Notes under the pieces: model-generated
What the model saw: the letters and a program-made list of their open reading frames with translations, nothing else
The model's database searches: none
What the model was told of the DNA's origin: nothing
Source: an uncultured Bacilli bacterium
Lineage (GTDB): Bacteria > Bacillota_I > Bacilli_A > RF39 > UBA660
Reading direction: 5' to 3'
Assembly: GCA_934086145.1 (NCBI GenBank)
Contig: CAKOHV010000005.1
Coordinates: forward strand, 1 to 64,000
Length of the DNA stretch: 64,000 bases
In this document: positions 8,359-16,925 of the stretch, piece after piece
Layout of the letters: each line of letters starts with the position of its first letter
Numbering within the stretch: position 1 is the stretch's first letter
Position numbers and translations under genes: made by a program

Positions 8359-9031
8359 TACTGAACATTTTATTGATCAACTTTTGACTAAAGGCTATAC
8401 TAACTTTCTTAATCCAGCAGAATTTAATTTTGTAAAAAATAAAATTAGTTTAAAAAAATATGCCATCTATGAAACATATGAAGAATGTACCAAGAAAATT
8501 ATTTATTTAAAAGATATTCCTCCTGTTAAATTAGTTAAAATGCTTTTTCAAGAACCAATTACTCATCAAGCCATTTTAAAAATGCTTTTTACCCTTGGTT
8601 TAAAAGAAGAAACTTATGGGGACATCATCGTTCAGGAAAAGACTGCTTACCTTTACATTATGCCAGTTATTTTAGAATATCTAACCCTTAACGCTTCCAC
8701 ATTTACTAGTAAACTCAAAGAGATTACAGAAATTTCCCTAGATACTATGGCCCTTTACCAACCACAATACGAGCCTATTGAACTTCTTGTCTCTAGCTTG
8801 CGCCTTGATACCATTGTCGCTACATTAGCTAAGACGAGTCGTCAAAATATCATTCTTAAATTCCAAAACAAAGAAGTTATCTTAAATTATCAAATTACAA
8901 CAAAATATACTAAAACGATTCAAGAAGGGGATATCTTTAGTATTCGTCGTTTAGGTAAATACAAGTTCATTCAAATTTTAAAAACGACCAAGAAAGATCA
9001 CTATATCATTCTATTGAAAAAATTTTGTTGA
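8342..9031 (+). CDS. rqcP: YlmH/RqcP-type S4 RNA-binding protein
   Basis: In Bacillota RqcP (YlmH) works with RqcH on stalled 50S-peptidyl-tRNA complexes to add alanine tails. The 229-residue protein has the YlmH layout: an N-terminal domain, the GDIIVQEKTAYLYIMPVIL segment near 92-110, and a C-terminal S4 domain starting ELLVSSLRLDTIVATLAKTSR near 150 and ending EEGDIFSIRRLGKYKF-like. Sequence is divergent but the order of elements is clear. It is translated from an ATG inside the end of the upstream membrane-protein gene. Confidence 0.82.
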   Translation: MASNYNTEHFIDQLLTKGYTNFLNPAEFNFVKNKISLKKYAIYETYEECTKKIIYLKDIPPVKLVKMLFQEPITHQAILKMLFTLGLKEETYGDIIVQEKTAYLYIMPVILEYLTLNASTFTSKLKEITEISLDTMALYQPQYEPIELLVSSLRLDTIVATLAKTSRQNIILKFQNKEVILNYQITTKYTKTIQEGDIFSIRRLGKYKFIQILKTTKKDHYIILLKKFC

Positions 9032-9093
9032 GCAAAATTTGACTAAAGACCTTAACCTTGCTAAAATGTGAGCAATGAAAAGGGGTTATAAAT

Positions 9094-9981
9094 ATGAATA
9101 ATGAAAAAGATGAAATAAAGGTTCCTAGCTTTTTAGCTGCAAATCGCAAATCTAATCAAGAACCTGTTGTCAAAGAAATAAAAGAATACGAAGAAGAGGA
9201 AGAAGAAATCCAAGAAAACATTCCCGAAGAAACAATAAATCAAGAAGAAGAAAAAGAAGTAACTATTCCTAATAAAAATAAAAAGAGTAAAAAGAGTAAA
9301 AAGGCTCACCAAGATAAAAAACGTTCTAAAAAGTTATTACCAATGCTTACTGGTAGCCTTATTTGTGCTACAGCTATGAATATTGGTGGTCGCCTTGCAA
9401 CTGATGCTTATAAAAGCTTCAAAGATTGTCAAAAAGCTGACCAATTAATCAGTGCTTATTCATCTGAAGAAGTTTGTGTTTTCCCACAAAAACTTTATAC
9501 TGATAATACTTATGATTTTAAATATTGCGATGGAGCTAATTTAGCGCAAGAACTTGAAAGAAATAACATTGACGCTTTAGTTGTCGGTAACAACGTATAT
9601 ACTAAAAATGGTACTGATATTGCCAAAATTAGAGCGATTGTTGAAACTAAGGATTATGAGTCATTTGAAACATATAATGCCGATAATGGAGCTTTCAACG
9701 TTATTCCACAAGGTTACACATTCGATGGCAATAATATTGTCAAAACCGACCGCTTTGAGCAAGTAATTTATCTTTCAGCTAATGCCAATGCCAACTACGA
9801 AGGTATCACAACAGCTAATGGTTATCTAATTGATCAAGTATTATCTGTTGAAACGATTCCAACAATTAAATATGAAAAATTAGCGGATCAAGACCTTATC
9901 GTTGATGTTTATGCCGATGTTGCAACAGCTACCAATGATAACGAAGGAACCTTAAAATTAGTAAGAAAATCAAGCAAATAG
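9094..9981 (+). CDS. hypothetical protein with charged N-terminus and one hydrophobic segment
   Basis: 295 residues. Residues 1-60 are strongly acidic, 60-85 strongly basic (repeated KSKKSKK-type motifs), followed by a weak hydrophobic segment about 86-106 (LLPMLTGSLICATAMNIGG). The rest is a soluble domain with two close cysteine-containing segments (SFKDCQKAD, EEVCVFPQ, KYCDGAN) that could form disulfides if exported. I read it as a possible type II membrane protein with an external domain. Not recognised. Confidence 0.5.
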   Translation: MNNEKDEIKVPSFLAANRKSNQEPVVKEIKEYEEEEEEIQENIPEETINQEEEKEVTIPNKNKKSKKSKKAHQDKKRSKKLLPMLTGSLICATAMNIGGRLATDAYKSFKDCQKADQLISAYSSEEVCVFPQKLYTDNTYDFKYCDGANLAQELERNNIDALVVGNNVYTKNGTDIAKIRAIVETKDYESFETYNADNGAFNVIPQGYTFDGNNIVKTDRFEQVIYLSANANANYEGITTANGYLIDQVLSVETIPTIKYEKLADQDLIVDVYADVATATNDNEGTLKLVRKSSK

Positions 9982-9996
9982 TCAAAAATAAACAGA

Positions 9997-10024
9997 AAAG
10001 TACTTGTTATGGGTACTTTTTTTT
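9997..10024 (+). terminator. terminator upstream of rpsB
   Basis: AAAAGTAC and GTAC pair around a nine-base loop, followed by eight T. The element overlaps the -35/-10 region of the rpsB promoter. Confidence 0.7.
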
Positions 10025-10032
10025 GATACAAT
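10004..10032 (+). promoter_or_regulatory. rpsB-tsf promoter overlapping the upstream terminator
   Basis: TTGTTA and TACAAT are spaced by 17 bases. The expected start near 10039 gives a leader of about 107 bases before rpsB. No better promoter is visible before the gene. Confidence 0.5.
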
Positions 10033-10070
10033 AATCACGGCTTAAAAAAGCAAATAGACATGTGTGTGGA

Positions 10071-10117
10071 TTTATTTTTCGAGTGCCGAAGAGGTGAAAA
10101 ATAAAGTTGAAGCATTC
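10071..10117 (+). promoter_or_regulatory. possible pseudoknot in the rpsB leader
   Basis: TTTATTTTTC (10071-10080) pairs perfectly with GAAAAATAAA (10096-10105). The loop bases GAGTGC (10081-10086) can pair with GCATTC (10112-10117), one G-U included, giving an H-type pseudoknot that ends 13 bases before the AGGAGG ribosome site. Zero bases separate the first strands of the two helices, so the top pairs may open. The location fits S2 autoregulation, but no known S2 leader was recognised and the first helix is nearly all A-T. Confidence 0.4.
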
Positions 10118-10145
10118 AGATGTATAACGAAGGAGGGATTTTTTT

Positions 10146-11075
10146 ATGGCCGTAGTTTCTTTAAGTTACTTATTAGAAGCTGGAGTTCATTTTGGTCATC
10201 AAACAAAAAGATGGAATCCAAAAATGAAAGAATACATTTATACAACTAGAGATGACATTTATATTATCGATTTGCAAAAAACATCTGCAAAAATCGAAGA
10301 AGCATATGCTGAAATCAATAAAATTGCTCAAAATGGTGGTACTTTCTTATTTGTAGGTACTAAAAAACAAGCAAATGAAGCAGCAAAAGAGAATGCTGAA
10401 AGAACAAATTCTTACTATGTTACAGAAAGATGGTTAGGTGGAACTTTAACTAACTTCCGTACTATTAGAAGAAGAGTAAAAAGATTAGAAGAAATCGAAA
10501 ATATGGAAAAAGATGGAACATTCGATGTTCTACCAAAGAAAGAAGTAATTAATCTACGTAAAGAATACGACAAATTAAACAAATTACTTTGCGGTATTCG
10601 TAACATGACTAAATTACCACAAGCTTTAATTATCGTTGATCCTAAAAAAGAAATCAATGCAATAAGAGAAGCAAGAAAATTAAATATTCCTATTTTTGGT
10701 ATTGTAGATACAAACTGTGATCCAGATGATGTTGACTTTGTTATTCCAGGTAACGATGACGCTGTTAGAGCTGTTAAAGTTGTTCTAGGCGTATTAGGAA
10801 ACGCTATTGCTGAAGCAAATGGTGGCGAAATTATTGATTACGTTACTGAAGACGACAAGAAAAACAAAAAGGATAACAAAAAAGAAAATAAAGAAGAAGT
10901 AAAAACAGTTAAGGAAGAAGTTACAGAAGAAGTAGTTGTTCCTGCTAAAGAAGAAGCAACTGAAGATTTAAGTACAAAAACTTTAACTGAATTAAAAACA
11001 ATGGCTAAAGATGCTGGTATCAAAGGCTTTTCAGCTATGAAAAAAGATGAATTAATTGCATCTTTAAGTGAATAG
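10146..11075 (+). CDS. rpsB: 30S ribosomal protein S2 with extra C-terminal SAP/Rho-N-like domain
   Basis: S2 binds late to the 30S head-body junction. Residues 1-230 are a typical S2: SYLLEAGVHFGHQTKRWNPKM, the LGGTLTNF and IVDTNCDPD segments. Usual bacterial S2 is about 230-260 residues; this one has 309. After residue 230 comes a Lys/Glu-rich linker and then a compact helical module beginning LSTKTLTELKTMAKDAGIKG, followed by SAMKKDELIASL, resembling SAP/Rho-N/HeH nucleic-acid-binding repeats. AAGGAGG precedes the ATG. Cotranscribed with tsf, as in most bacteria. Confidence 0.96.
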   Translation: MAVVSLSYLLEAGVHFGHQTKRWNPKMKEYIYTTRDDIYIIDLQKTSAKIEEAYAEINKIAQNGGTFLFVGTKKQANEAAKENAERTNSYYVTERWLGGTLTNFRTIRRRVKRLEEIENMEKDGTFDVLPKKEVINLRKEYDKLNKLLCGIRNMTKLPQALIIVDPKKEINAIREARKLNIPIFGIVDTNCDPDDVDFVIPGNDDAVRAVKVVLGVLGNAIAEANGGEIIDYVTEDDKKNKKDNKKENKEEVKTVKEEVTEEVVVPAKEEATEDLSTKTLTELKTMAKDAGIKGFSAMKKDELIASLSE

Positions 11076-11103
11076 TATATATTATTAGGAAGAAGGAAAA
11101 ACT

Positions 11104-11976
11104 ATGGTAAGCGCAAGCTTAGTAAAAGAATTACGTGAAAAAACTGGTGCAGGAATGATGGACTGCAAAAAAGCTTTAAGTGAATGCAATGGTAATTTAG
11201 AAAACGCAATCGATTGGTTACGTGAAAAAGGAATTGCTAAAGCTGATAAAAAAGGTTCACGTATTGCTGCTGAAGGTTTAGCAAATATTTTCACAGACGG
11301 CAACAAGGCTGTTATGGTAGAGGTTAATGCTGAAACAGATTTCGTTAGTAAAAATGAAGAATTCAAAGAAATGATCGAAAATATTGGTAAAACTATTCTT
11401 GCTAGTGATGTTAAAACTGTTGAAGAAGCAAAAAAATTACCATTTGAAGATGGTACAATTCAAGACTATATCGTTGCTAAAACATCAAAAATTGGTGAAA
11501 AATTAGATTTCCGTCGTTTAGCAGTTATCGAAAAAAATGATGACGAAAACTTTGGTACTTACTTACACATGGGCGGCAAAATTGCTGTTGTAACTGTTGT
11601 AAAAGGTGCTAATAGCGAAGTAGCTAAAGACGTAGCAATGCAAGCTGCTGCTATGGAACCAAAATATGTCTTTACTAAAGATGTTCCAGAAGACGAAGTA
11701 AATCGCGAAAAAGAAGTTCTAAAAGAACAAGCAATGAACGAAGGAAAAAGTGCTGAAATAGCTGAAAAAATGGTTGAAGGAAGACTTAAAAAATTCTATA
11801 AAGAAATTTGTCTTGCTGAACAAGCATTCATCAAAGATGGCGATATCAACGTTACAACTTATGTAGCTAACAATGGAGGAGAACTAATTTCAATGACTCG
11901 CTTTAAAGTAGGCGAAGGTATTGAAAAAAGACAAGAAAACTTCGCTGAAGAAGTTATGTCTCAAATAAAAGGCTAA
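11104..11976 (+). CDS. tsf: Elongation factor Ts
   Basis: EF-Ts exchanges GDP for GTP on EF-Tu. The 290-residue protein begins with the UBA-like domain (VKELREKTGAGMMDCKKAL) and has the nucleotide-release motif AETDFVSKNEEF near residue 80, then the two core subdomains and the coiled-coil dimerisation region. It follows rpsB by 28 bases and ends at a terminator. pyrH, which often comes next, is not here. Confidence 0.97.
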   Translation: MVSASLVKELREKTGAGMMDCKKALSECNGNLENAIDWLREKGIAKADKKGSRIAAEGLANIFTDGNKAVMVEVNAETDFVSKNEEFKEMIENIGKTILASDVKTVEEAKKLPFEDGTIQDYIVAKTSKIGEKLDFRRLAVIEKNDDENFGTYLHMGGKIAVVTVVKGANSEVAKDVAMQAAAMEPKYVFTKDVPEDEVNREKEVLKEQAMNEGKSAEIAEKMVEGRLKKFYKEICLAEQAFIKDGDINVTTYVANNGGELISMTRFKVGEGIEKRQENFAEEVMSQIKG

Positions 11977-11992
11977 TTATAGCATATTATTA

Positions 11993-12019
11993 GACACTTT
12001 TTTACAAGTGTCTTTTTTT
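11993..12019 (+). terminator. terminator after tsf
   Basis: GACACTT / AAGTGTC with a short T/A loop and seven T. It separates rpsB-tsf from the following frr operon. Confidence 0.85.
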
Positions 12020-12074
12020 ATCGCCAATAATATAAGTTATTCATGGTATAATACCAATGAGAGGAGTAAAACGT

Positions 12075-12686
12075 ATGAAAAACCCCAAAAACAATAAAAA
12101 AGCAATTATTAGAAAAATTATTTACCTAATCCTTTTCAGCCTTATGATATTTGCCTTCATCTATCTAAGCAATCGCTATTCAGCTTTAAGTGTTCGAAAA
12201 GATCCAACCATAACCGATTATTATCCAACCATCAAAGACACTTCAAAATATGACATAATGAAAGCCGATGCTACTATCAAAGAAATAAAAGATGGCACGA
12301 GCTTAATTATGATAGGGAGCCATACCTCAAAATGGTCAAACAAATATATTGAAGAAATTGAAGCAATCACTAAAGAATTAAAAATTACTAAAATAAAATA
12401 TTATGACTTAAACAACGATAAAAACCAACGTAACTCCAACTACTACGAAATAAAAGAGCTACTAAACGGCCACCTAACAACTACCGATGGTAGTGAAAAT
12501 AATCTACTAGCTCCAAGTTTTTATATTATCGTTGATGGCCAAGTTAAATATTACAATATCGATACTGTAGCCATGAAAAATGATATTACTGTTGAAGATT
12601 ATTGGACACCGGACCAAGAAGAACAATTTGCTAGTGAAATAACTGCAGCAATTAACAAATATTATTTGAATAATCAAAGTCAATAG
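12075..12686 (+). CDS. membrane-anchored thioredoxin-fold-like protein without CxxC
   Basis: 203 residues with a basic N-terminus and one membrane segment at about 15-33, then an external domain. The segment SLIMIGSHTSKWSNKYIEEIEAI sits where thioredoxins have strand-active site-helix, followed by a KIKYYDLNND strand and SFYIIVDGQVKYY, which matches the thioredoxin fold. There is no cysteine in the active-site position, so it cannot be a disulfide redox enzyme of the normal kind. The ATG at 12057 is rejected because GAGGAG lies inside that reading; the ATG at 12075 has correct spacing. It occupies the place where pyrH is often found before frr. Confidence 0.6.
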   Translation: MKNPKNNKKAIIRKIIYLILFSLMIFAFIYLSNRYSALSVRKDPTITDYYPTIKDTSKYDIMKADATIKEIKDGTSLIMIGSHTSKWSNKYIEEIEAITKELKITKIKYYDLNNDKNQRNSNYYEIKELLNGHLTTTDGSENNLLAPSFYIIVDGQVKYYNIDTVAMKNDITVEDYWTPDQEEQFASEITAAINKYYLNNQSQ

Positions 12687-12724
12687 ATTATAATATTATT
12701 AAATGAAGGAGAGAATTAAAATAT

Positions 12725-13264
12725 ATGATAAATGAAGAAATTGAACTTTCGATGCTTAAAGCATTAGAAGTAATGGAAAGTCGTCTATCTAGCATTCGTG
12801 CTGGTCGTGCTAATCCAGCCATGTTAAATGGAATTGAAGTTGAATATTATGGTAGCAAAACACCACTTCAAAGCTTAGCCAACATCACAGTTCCAGAAGC
12901 TAAAACGCTTATGATTAAACCATTCGACAGAAGTTGCTTAAAAGACATCGTTAAAGCTATTCACGAATCAAATTTAGGCATAAATCCTAACGATAATGGT
13001 GAAGCTGTTATCTTAGCTATTCCAGCTTTAACAGAAGATCGTCGTCGTGAATATGTTAAACAAGCCAAACAAATTGCGGAAGAAACTAAAGTTGCCTTAC
13101 GTAAAATTCGTCAGGAAGCTAATGACGACATCAAAAATGATGAATCAATTCCTGAAGATGACGAGAAAAAGCAATTAGAAGAAGTTCAAAAACTTATTAA
13201 TGATTATAATAAAAAAGTCGACGAAAAATTAAAAGAAAAAGAAGACGAATTAATGAAAATATAG
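12725..13264 (+). CDS. frr: Ribosome recycling factor
   Basis: RRF splits post-termination ribosomes with EF-G. The 179-residue protein carries the family signature: SRLSSIRAGRANPAML near the N-terminus, GSKTPLQSLANITVPEAKTL, and LTEDRRREYVKQAKQIAEETKVALRKIRQEAND. Length is slightly under the usual 185. AAGGAGAG precedes the start; a strong terminator follows at once. Confidence 0.97.
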   Translation: MINEEIELSMLKALEVMESRLSSIRAGRANPAMLNGIEVEYYGSKTPLQSLANITVPEAKTLMIKPFDRSCLKDIVKAIHESNLGINPNDNGEAVILAIPALTEDRRREYVKQAKQIAEETKVALRKIRQEANDDIKNDESIPEDDEKKQLEEVQKLINDYNKKVDEKLKEKEDELMKI

Positions 13265-13292
13265 CAAACAACCTTGTTTGCTATATTTTTTT
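13261..13292 (+). terminator. terminator after frr
   Basis: A perfect 10-base inverted repeat ATAGCAAACA / TGTTTGCTAT with a four-base loop, then a T run. Confidence 0.9.
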
Positions 13293-13987
13293 CTATAACA
13301 ATACCTAGTTACCACCTCTTTTCCAAATTAGATATATTCATTGCTTAGCCCCCAAAGAAAACAATTATTTCGTTTTTTATCTTACTTAAACCTTGCTTAA
13401 ATCCTACTTAAAATTCAAAATTTCCAGCTTTATATAATCTTATCTTTACTATCGACAGATACTTCATAATATGATATTTCCACATTATACATACTTAAAT
13501 AAATCTCTTTCAATATCCTTATCTCCTTCAAATACATCATCTTCTATAAATATTTCATAAATACATATTTCTTCAACCGTTCTTATTAAATATGTTTGTA
13601 GATATAACATCAAATCTATCATGGCTGATTCTGAAATTATTAATTATAATGTTTTTTACGTCATTTCTAAGATCAAAATCCCATAACGTAACCTAACAAT
13701 CATATTCTTAATTCTTTTAAGAATAGCCATCAATTTTTTATCAATAATAGCCAAAATAATTTCTTTTTACGAATCAAGAACTTCTTGTTATTTAAAGTGT
13801 GAACTAATTGTACATATACTTAAAATTCCACCTTAAATAGTGTTATAATTAAACTATCTAAAGACTTCGTCTTATTTTTTTGTTTATCAAAACACTTAAT
13901 AAATTAAATAGACCGAGTTAACATAGTTATAATGTTTTACTAAATACTTAAAATAAAACTTATACTACTTTAGAAAAATAATAAAAA
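13293..13987. other. 695-base gene-poor stretch with possible decayed minus-strand coding remnant
   Basis: No convincing intact gene. On the minus strand a 45-codon frame (13485-13622) starts MIDLMLYLQTYLIRTVEE and ends in an acidic segment. Just upstream on the same strand is an open stretch reading KEIILAIIDKKLMAILKRI up to a stop. Together they look like pieces of a former gene broken by stops, though neither has a clear ribosome site. The rest is AT-rich and featureless to me. The long gap precedes an apparently isolated decarboxylase gene. Confidence 0.3.
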
Positions 13988-13999
13988 TTGAGGTTGTAT

Positions 14000-15373
14000 A
14001 TGGATAATAGTGGATGGCAAGATTTTATCAAAATTAAAGATAATTTCTTGACCAAAAATCAAAAATTAAATGATAAAGATATAGAAATAATAAATTCCCA
14101 AATGGCAAAGTTAAAAAAAGAAATTGCCGTTAATGAAGAAAGACTCTTAGAATTAGGAAGACTTCTTGATTACAATGACTTACGTAAAAGAGACTTTTCA
14201 AATGCCCAAATAACACAAATTATACAAGAAGATAATCAAACTATCCTTGAAGCACAAACATATTTAAAAGAACAAACTACGCAAGATCGTGATTACATGT
14301 TTGGCTATCCTTCTAACATGACCAAAGAGAGTAGCTTAATATCTTACTTACGTTGGATTGAAAGCCAATTATATTATATTAATAGTTGTGGTAGTCCTTA
14401 TAGCGAAGGTAACTATCGTATGTCCAAAAGAAGCAAAGAATTAGCCATCATTAACAAGGTCATGACTAACTTAAATATGAATAAAGATGAATTCTGGGGT
14501 TATATTACGACTGGGGGAACCGAAGGGAACCTTTGGGGCATCCGTGAAGGTTATACTAAGTACCCTGAAGGAAAATTATACTTTTCAGAAGATACCCATT
14601 ATAGTGCCTTAAAAGGAGCAACCATCCTGCCACATGCCAAGTACGAAGTAATTCCTTCTATTCAAGGGCACATCGATAAAGAAAAACTTCTAAAAGCCAT
14701 CTTTGCCGATCCAAATGCGAAAAAAAATGGAGTAATCTTACTCCTAAATTATGGAACGACAACCTATGGAAGCATCGATGATATCCCAGCAATCATTAAT
14801 GAGTTAACTACTAAAAAGATTCCGTACTATCTTCATGTTGATGCGGCCCTTTACGGCGGAATTCCCCATAACCAACTTGCCTCACCAAATGAAGAATTGC
14901 AACATATTATAGCCTTAGGTCTTGACAGTATCTCGATAAGCTTACATAAATACTTAGGTTTACCTAAAACCAATGGTCTTTTACTTGCCAAAACTCAAAA
15001 TAATAGCCAGTTCATCGAATACATTGGCCAAAATGATGTAACCTTATGTGGTTCTAGAGATTTTTTACCTTTTACTACCTTACAAAAAATAACCGAACAA
15101 TACGAAAGAACTAGTCCAGAAGAATATCATAAAAATATTAGTCTTTTTGAAACATCACTAAAAGGAGCTCATATCCCATATGAAAAAGGCACTCCTAATG
15201 GCAACATTTTTGTTTTGAAAAAACCTTCTGATAAATTATGTAAAAAATATCAATTAGCAACATTTAACTATAATAATTCAGACAAAGCCCATATAATAAT
15301 TTTTCCTTTTCATAAATCAACAATTATTAAGGAACTAATTAAGGACTTAAAAGAAGACTTCAAAGAAATTTAA
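14000..15373 (+). CDS. group II PLP-dependent amino acid decarboxylase (histidine decarboxylase-like)
   Basis: A 457-residue fold-type I PLP enzyme. It has YITTGGTEGNLWGIREGY (phosphate-binding/cofactor segment), DTHYSALKGATI, LHVDAALYGG (Asp pairing with the pyridine nitrogen), and SISLHKYLGLPK, whose Lys is the Schiff-base residue. Overall layout matches the PF00282 branch that includes PLP-type histidine decarboxylases; substrate cannot be fixed from sequence alone. The N-terminal 60 residues are an extra helical part. Start at ATG 14000 follows GAGG; a TTG at 13988 is also open. It is isolated between a 695-base gap and a terminator plus tRNA, which may indicate acquisition. Confidence 0.8.
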   Translation: MDNSGWQDFIKIKDNFLTKNQKLNDKDIEIINSQMAKLKKEIAVNEERLLELGRLLDYNDLRKRDFSNAQITQIIQEDNQTILEAQTYLKEQTTQDRDYMFGYPSNMTKESSLISYLRWIESQLYYINSCGSPYSEGNYRMSKRSKELAIINKVMTNLNMNKDEFWGYITTGGTEGNLWGIREGYTKYPEGKLYFSEDTHYSALKGATILPHAKYEVIPSIQGHIDKEKLLKAIFADPNAKKNGVILLLNYGTTTYGSIDDIPAIINELTTKKIPYYLHVDAALYGGIPHNQLASPNEELQHIIALGLDSISISLHKYLGLPKTNGLLLAKTQNNSQFIEYIGQNDVTLCGSRDFLPFTTLQKITEQYERTSPEEYHKNISLFETSLKGAHIPYEKGTPNGNIFVLKKPSDKLCKKYQLATFNYNNSDKAHIIIFPFHKSTIIKELIKDLKEDFKEI

Positions 15374-15406
15374 AAACAATTTATTTTAAAAAAAGATAAC
15401 CTAATA

Positions 15407-15446
15407 AAACCTCGTTTCTAAAAAAACATTGAAACGAGGTTTTTGT
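15407..15446 (+). terminator. terminator after the decarboxylase gene
   Basis: A 12-base inverted repeat AAACCTCGTTTC / GAAACGAGGTTT with a loop of about 12 bases and trailing T residues. Confidence 0.85.
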
Positions 15447-15550
15447 CTATTTAAAAACATATAAAGAAGGGAAGAAGACGTTAATTAATCGATATTTTCT
15501 AAGTATCGAAAAAAGCCATTAACATAAGTTAATGACCTTAAAATTCTATA

Positions 15551-15627
15551 TGGTGTCCCCGAGGTGATTCGAACACCTGACCGATCGCTTAGAAGGCGAT
15601 TGCTCTATCCAGCTGAGCTACGAGGAC
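15551..15627 (-). tRNA. tRNA-Arg (anticodon TCT)
   Basis: Full cloverleaf on the minus strand: acceptor GTCCTCG/CGGGGAC, D arm GCTC/GAGC, anticodon stem ATCGC/GCGAT around CTTCTAA (anticodon TCT), T arm AGGTG/CACCT with TTCGAAT, discriminator A and an encoded CCA. It lies just downstream, in minus-strand direction, of gerM. Confidence 0.97.
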
Positions 15628-15664
15628 ATAACTCAAGAACAATCTCATTATATAACAGATATTT

Positions 15665-16591
15665 TTAATTTTCAAGAGTAAATTGCTCAATTTCTTCATT
15701 ATCTACTAAAAAATTAACTGTTTTAAGCCCTAAAGTATCATTTAATGAATAAACTAGGGAATATTTAACTTCTTCTTGCAAGTAGCTTTTATCCAAATTA
15801 TTCAAAAGATAGTTATTAAAATACATATCTATTTTATCCTCCGTGATTTCATAATTCATTAATTTTACTTGATAATCTAAATGACTAATTAAACCTTCAT
15901 TATTGGTCGGACTTGTTGTTAAACTTTCAATAATTATTTCAACTTTATCATTAATGTTATCTTTAAAGTATGTTACCGGAATATAATAATATTCATCAAG
16001 TTTGCCCAAAAAATACACAGTATAACAATCAACATGATTAAAAGTCTTTAAATCATAAACTTTGTTAATTCCATAGTTCCGATCTAAATACAAATCTAAT
16101 TTTTTATTTGTTTTAGGCAATTTTTGTACTTGTTTTCCTTCCACAAAAAGCATTATTTTCTTTACTTCTTTTATTTCTGTTAAAGAATATACAATACTTT
16201 GAATCATTTTATCTTCATCATCTTTTTGGACATTCCAAAATTCTTTACTAAAATTTAGTTTTAATAGCCCTTGTTCTAAAGAATAATCGAGTAGGGTAGT
16301 ATTTTTAGGAATAATAGCTTTAAACCCATTAGGAATCACTTTATAATTTTCACTATCAATCGTTAAAGTTTTAATAATTTCCTTAATTTTTTCTTGGGTA
16401 TTTTTACCATTATTAACAACTTTTATCATACTTACATAATTATTTTTATCAATCAAAAAGATTGCTTCTTTATTATTTTGAATATCTTCAATATGTTCTT
16501 TTAATGGTTCAGGAAACATATATAATATAAAAGCTACGATTGCCATCAAAATTGCTATTGATAATTTTCTCAAGGTAAATTTCTTAAGCAT
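15665..16591 (-). CDS. gerM: GerM-like sporulation/germination protein with two GerM domains
   Basis: GerM is a mother-cell protein of endospore formers that helps form the SpoIIIA-SpoIIQ channel and affects germination. This 308-residue version has one N-terminal membrane segment (about 10-28) and two copies of the GerM domain, roughly 65-165 and 205-300. Each shows the KIKEIIKTL-type helix, the KLNFSKEF or MYFNNYLL strand, and the QSIVYSLTEI-type helix. The lipobox of B. subtilis GerM is not present. Start ATG 16591 is six bases from AGGTG; the upstream ATG and GTG codons are too close. Neighbours gerE and spoIIIAH support the sporulation role. Confidence 0.85.
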   Translation of the reverse strand: MLKKFTLRKLSIAILMAIVAFILYMFPEPLKEHIEDIQNNKEAIFLIDKNNYVSMIKVVNNGKNTQEKIKEIIKTLTIDSENYKVIPNGFKAIIPKNTTLLDYSLEQGLLKLNFSKEFWNVQKDDEDKMIQSIVYSLTEIKEVKKIMLFVEGKQVQKLPKTNKKLDLYLDRNYGINKVYDLKTFNHVDCYTVYFLGKLDEYYYIPVTYFKDNINDKVEIIIESLTTSPTNNEGLISHLDYQVKLMNYEITEDKIDMYFNNYLLNNLDKSYLQEEVKYSLVYSLNDTLGLKTVNFLVDNEEIEQFTLEN

Positions 16592-16645
16592 TCTCATCAC
16601 CTAATTAAATATATTTTAAAAAAAGGATTTTAGACGCTTTTTATT

Positions 16646-16670
16646 TACAAAAAATCCTCAAAAGAGGATT
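16646..16670 (-). terminator. terminator after gerE (minus strand)
   Basis: On the minus strand AATCCTC / GAGGATT with a TTTT loop and six T. The stem overlaps the last codons of gerE. Confidence 0.8.
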
Positions 16671-16872
16671 ATAAATATATTTCATTTAATCTTATTAATT
16701 CAAGAATAGCTTGGCTTCGACCACTAACACCAAGTTTTTGAATAACATTAGATATATGGTTTCTAACTGTCTTTTCACTTATTTTTAACTTATCAGCAAT
16801 ATCTGACGTTGTTTTGTTTAAGACTAATAGTTCGAAAACCTCTCTTTCTCTTTTAGTCAGAATATGTTCCAT
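16669..16872 (-). CDS. gerE: GerE, LuxR-type sporulation transcription regulator
   Basis: GerE is the small DNA-binding regulator of the last mother-cell (sigma-K) stage, controlling coat genes. The protein (67 aa from ATG, 71 from GTG 16884) is only a LuxR helix-turn-helix. ILTKREREVFELLVLNKTTS and ISEKTVRNHISNVIQKLGV lead into GRSQAILELIRLNEI, almost residue for residue the B. subtilis GerE pattern. The start is uncertain: AAGTGAG lies seven bases before the ATG at 16872. Its terminator overlaps the 3' end. Confidence 0.92.
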   Translation of the reverse strand: MEHILTKREREVFELLVLNKTTSDIADKLKISEKTVRNHISNVIQKLGVSGRSQAILELIRLNEIYL

Positions 16873-16925
16873 ACATTGTCTCACTTTCTACTATCAATAT
16901 ATTGTATGAAACACTTTAAATCATG

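Noticed and set aside
10024..10145. Lysine riboswitch in the rpsB leader because of GCCGAAG
   Set aside because: Only the seven-base match is present; the rest of the lysine aptamer is missing.
10838..11023. Minus-strand Ser/Thr-rich frame inside rpsB
   Set aside because: It is the complement of the Lys/Glu-rich linker of S2 and has no start signals.
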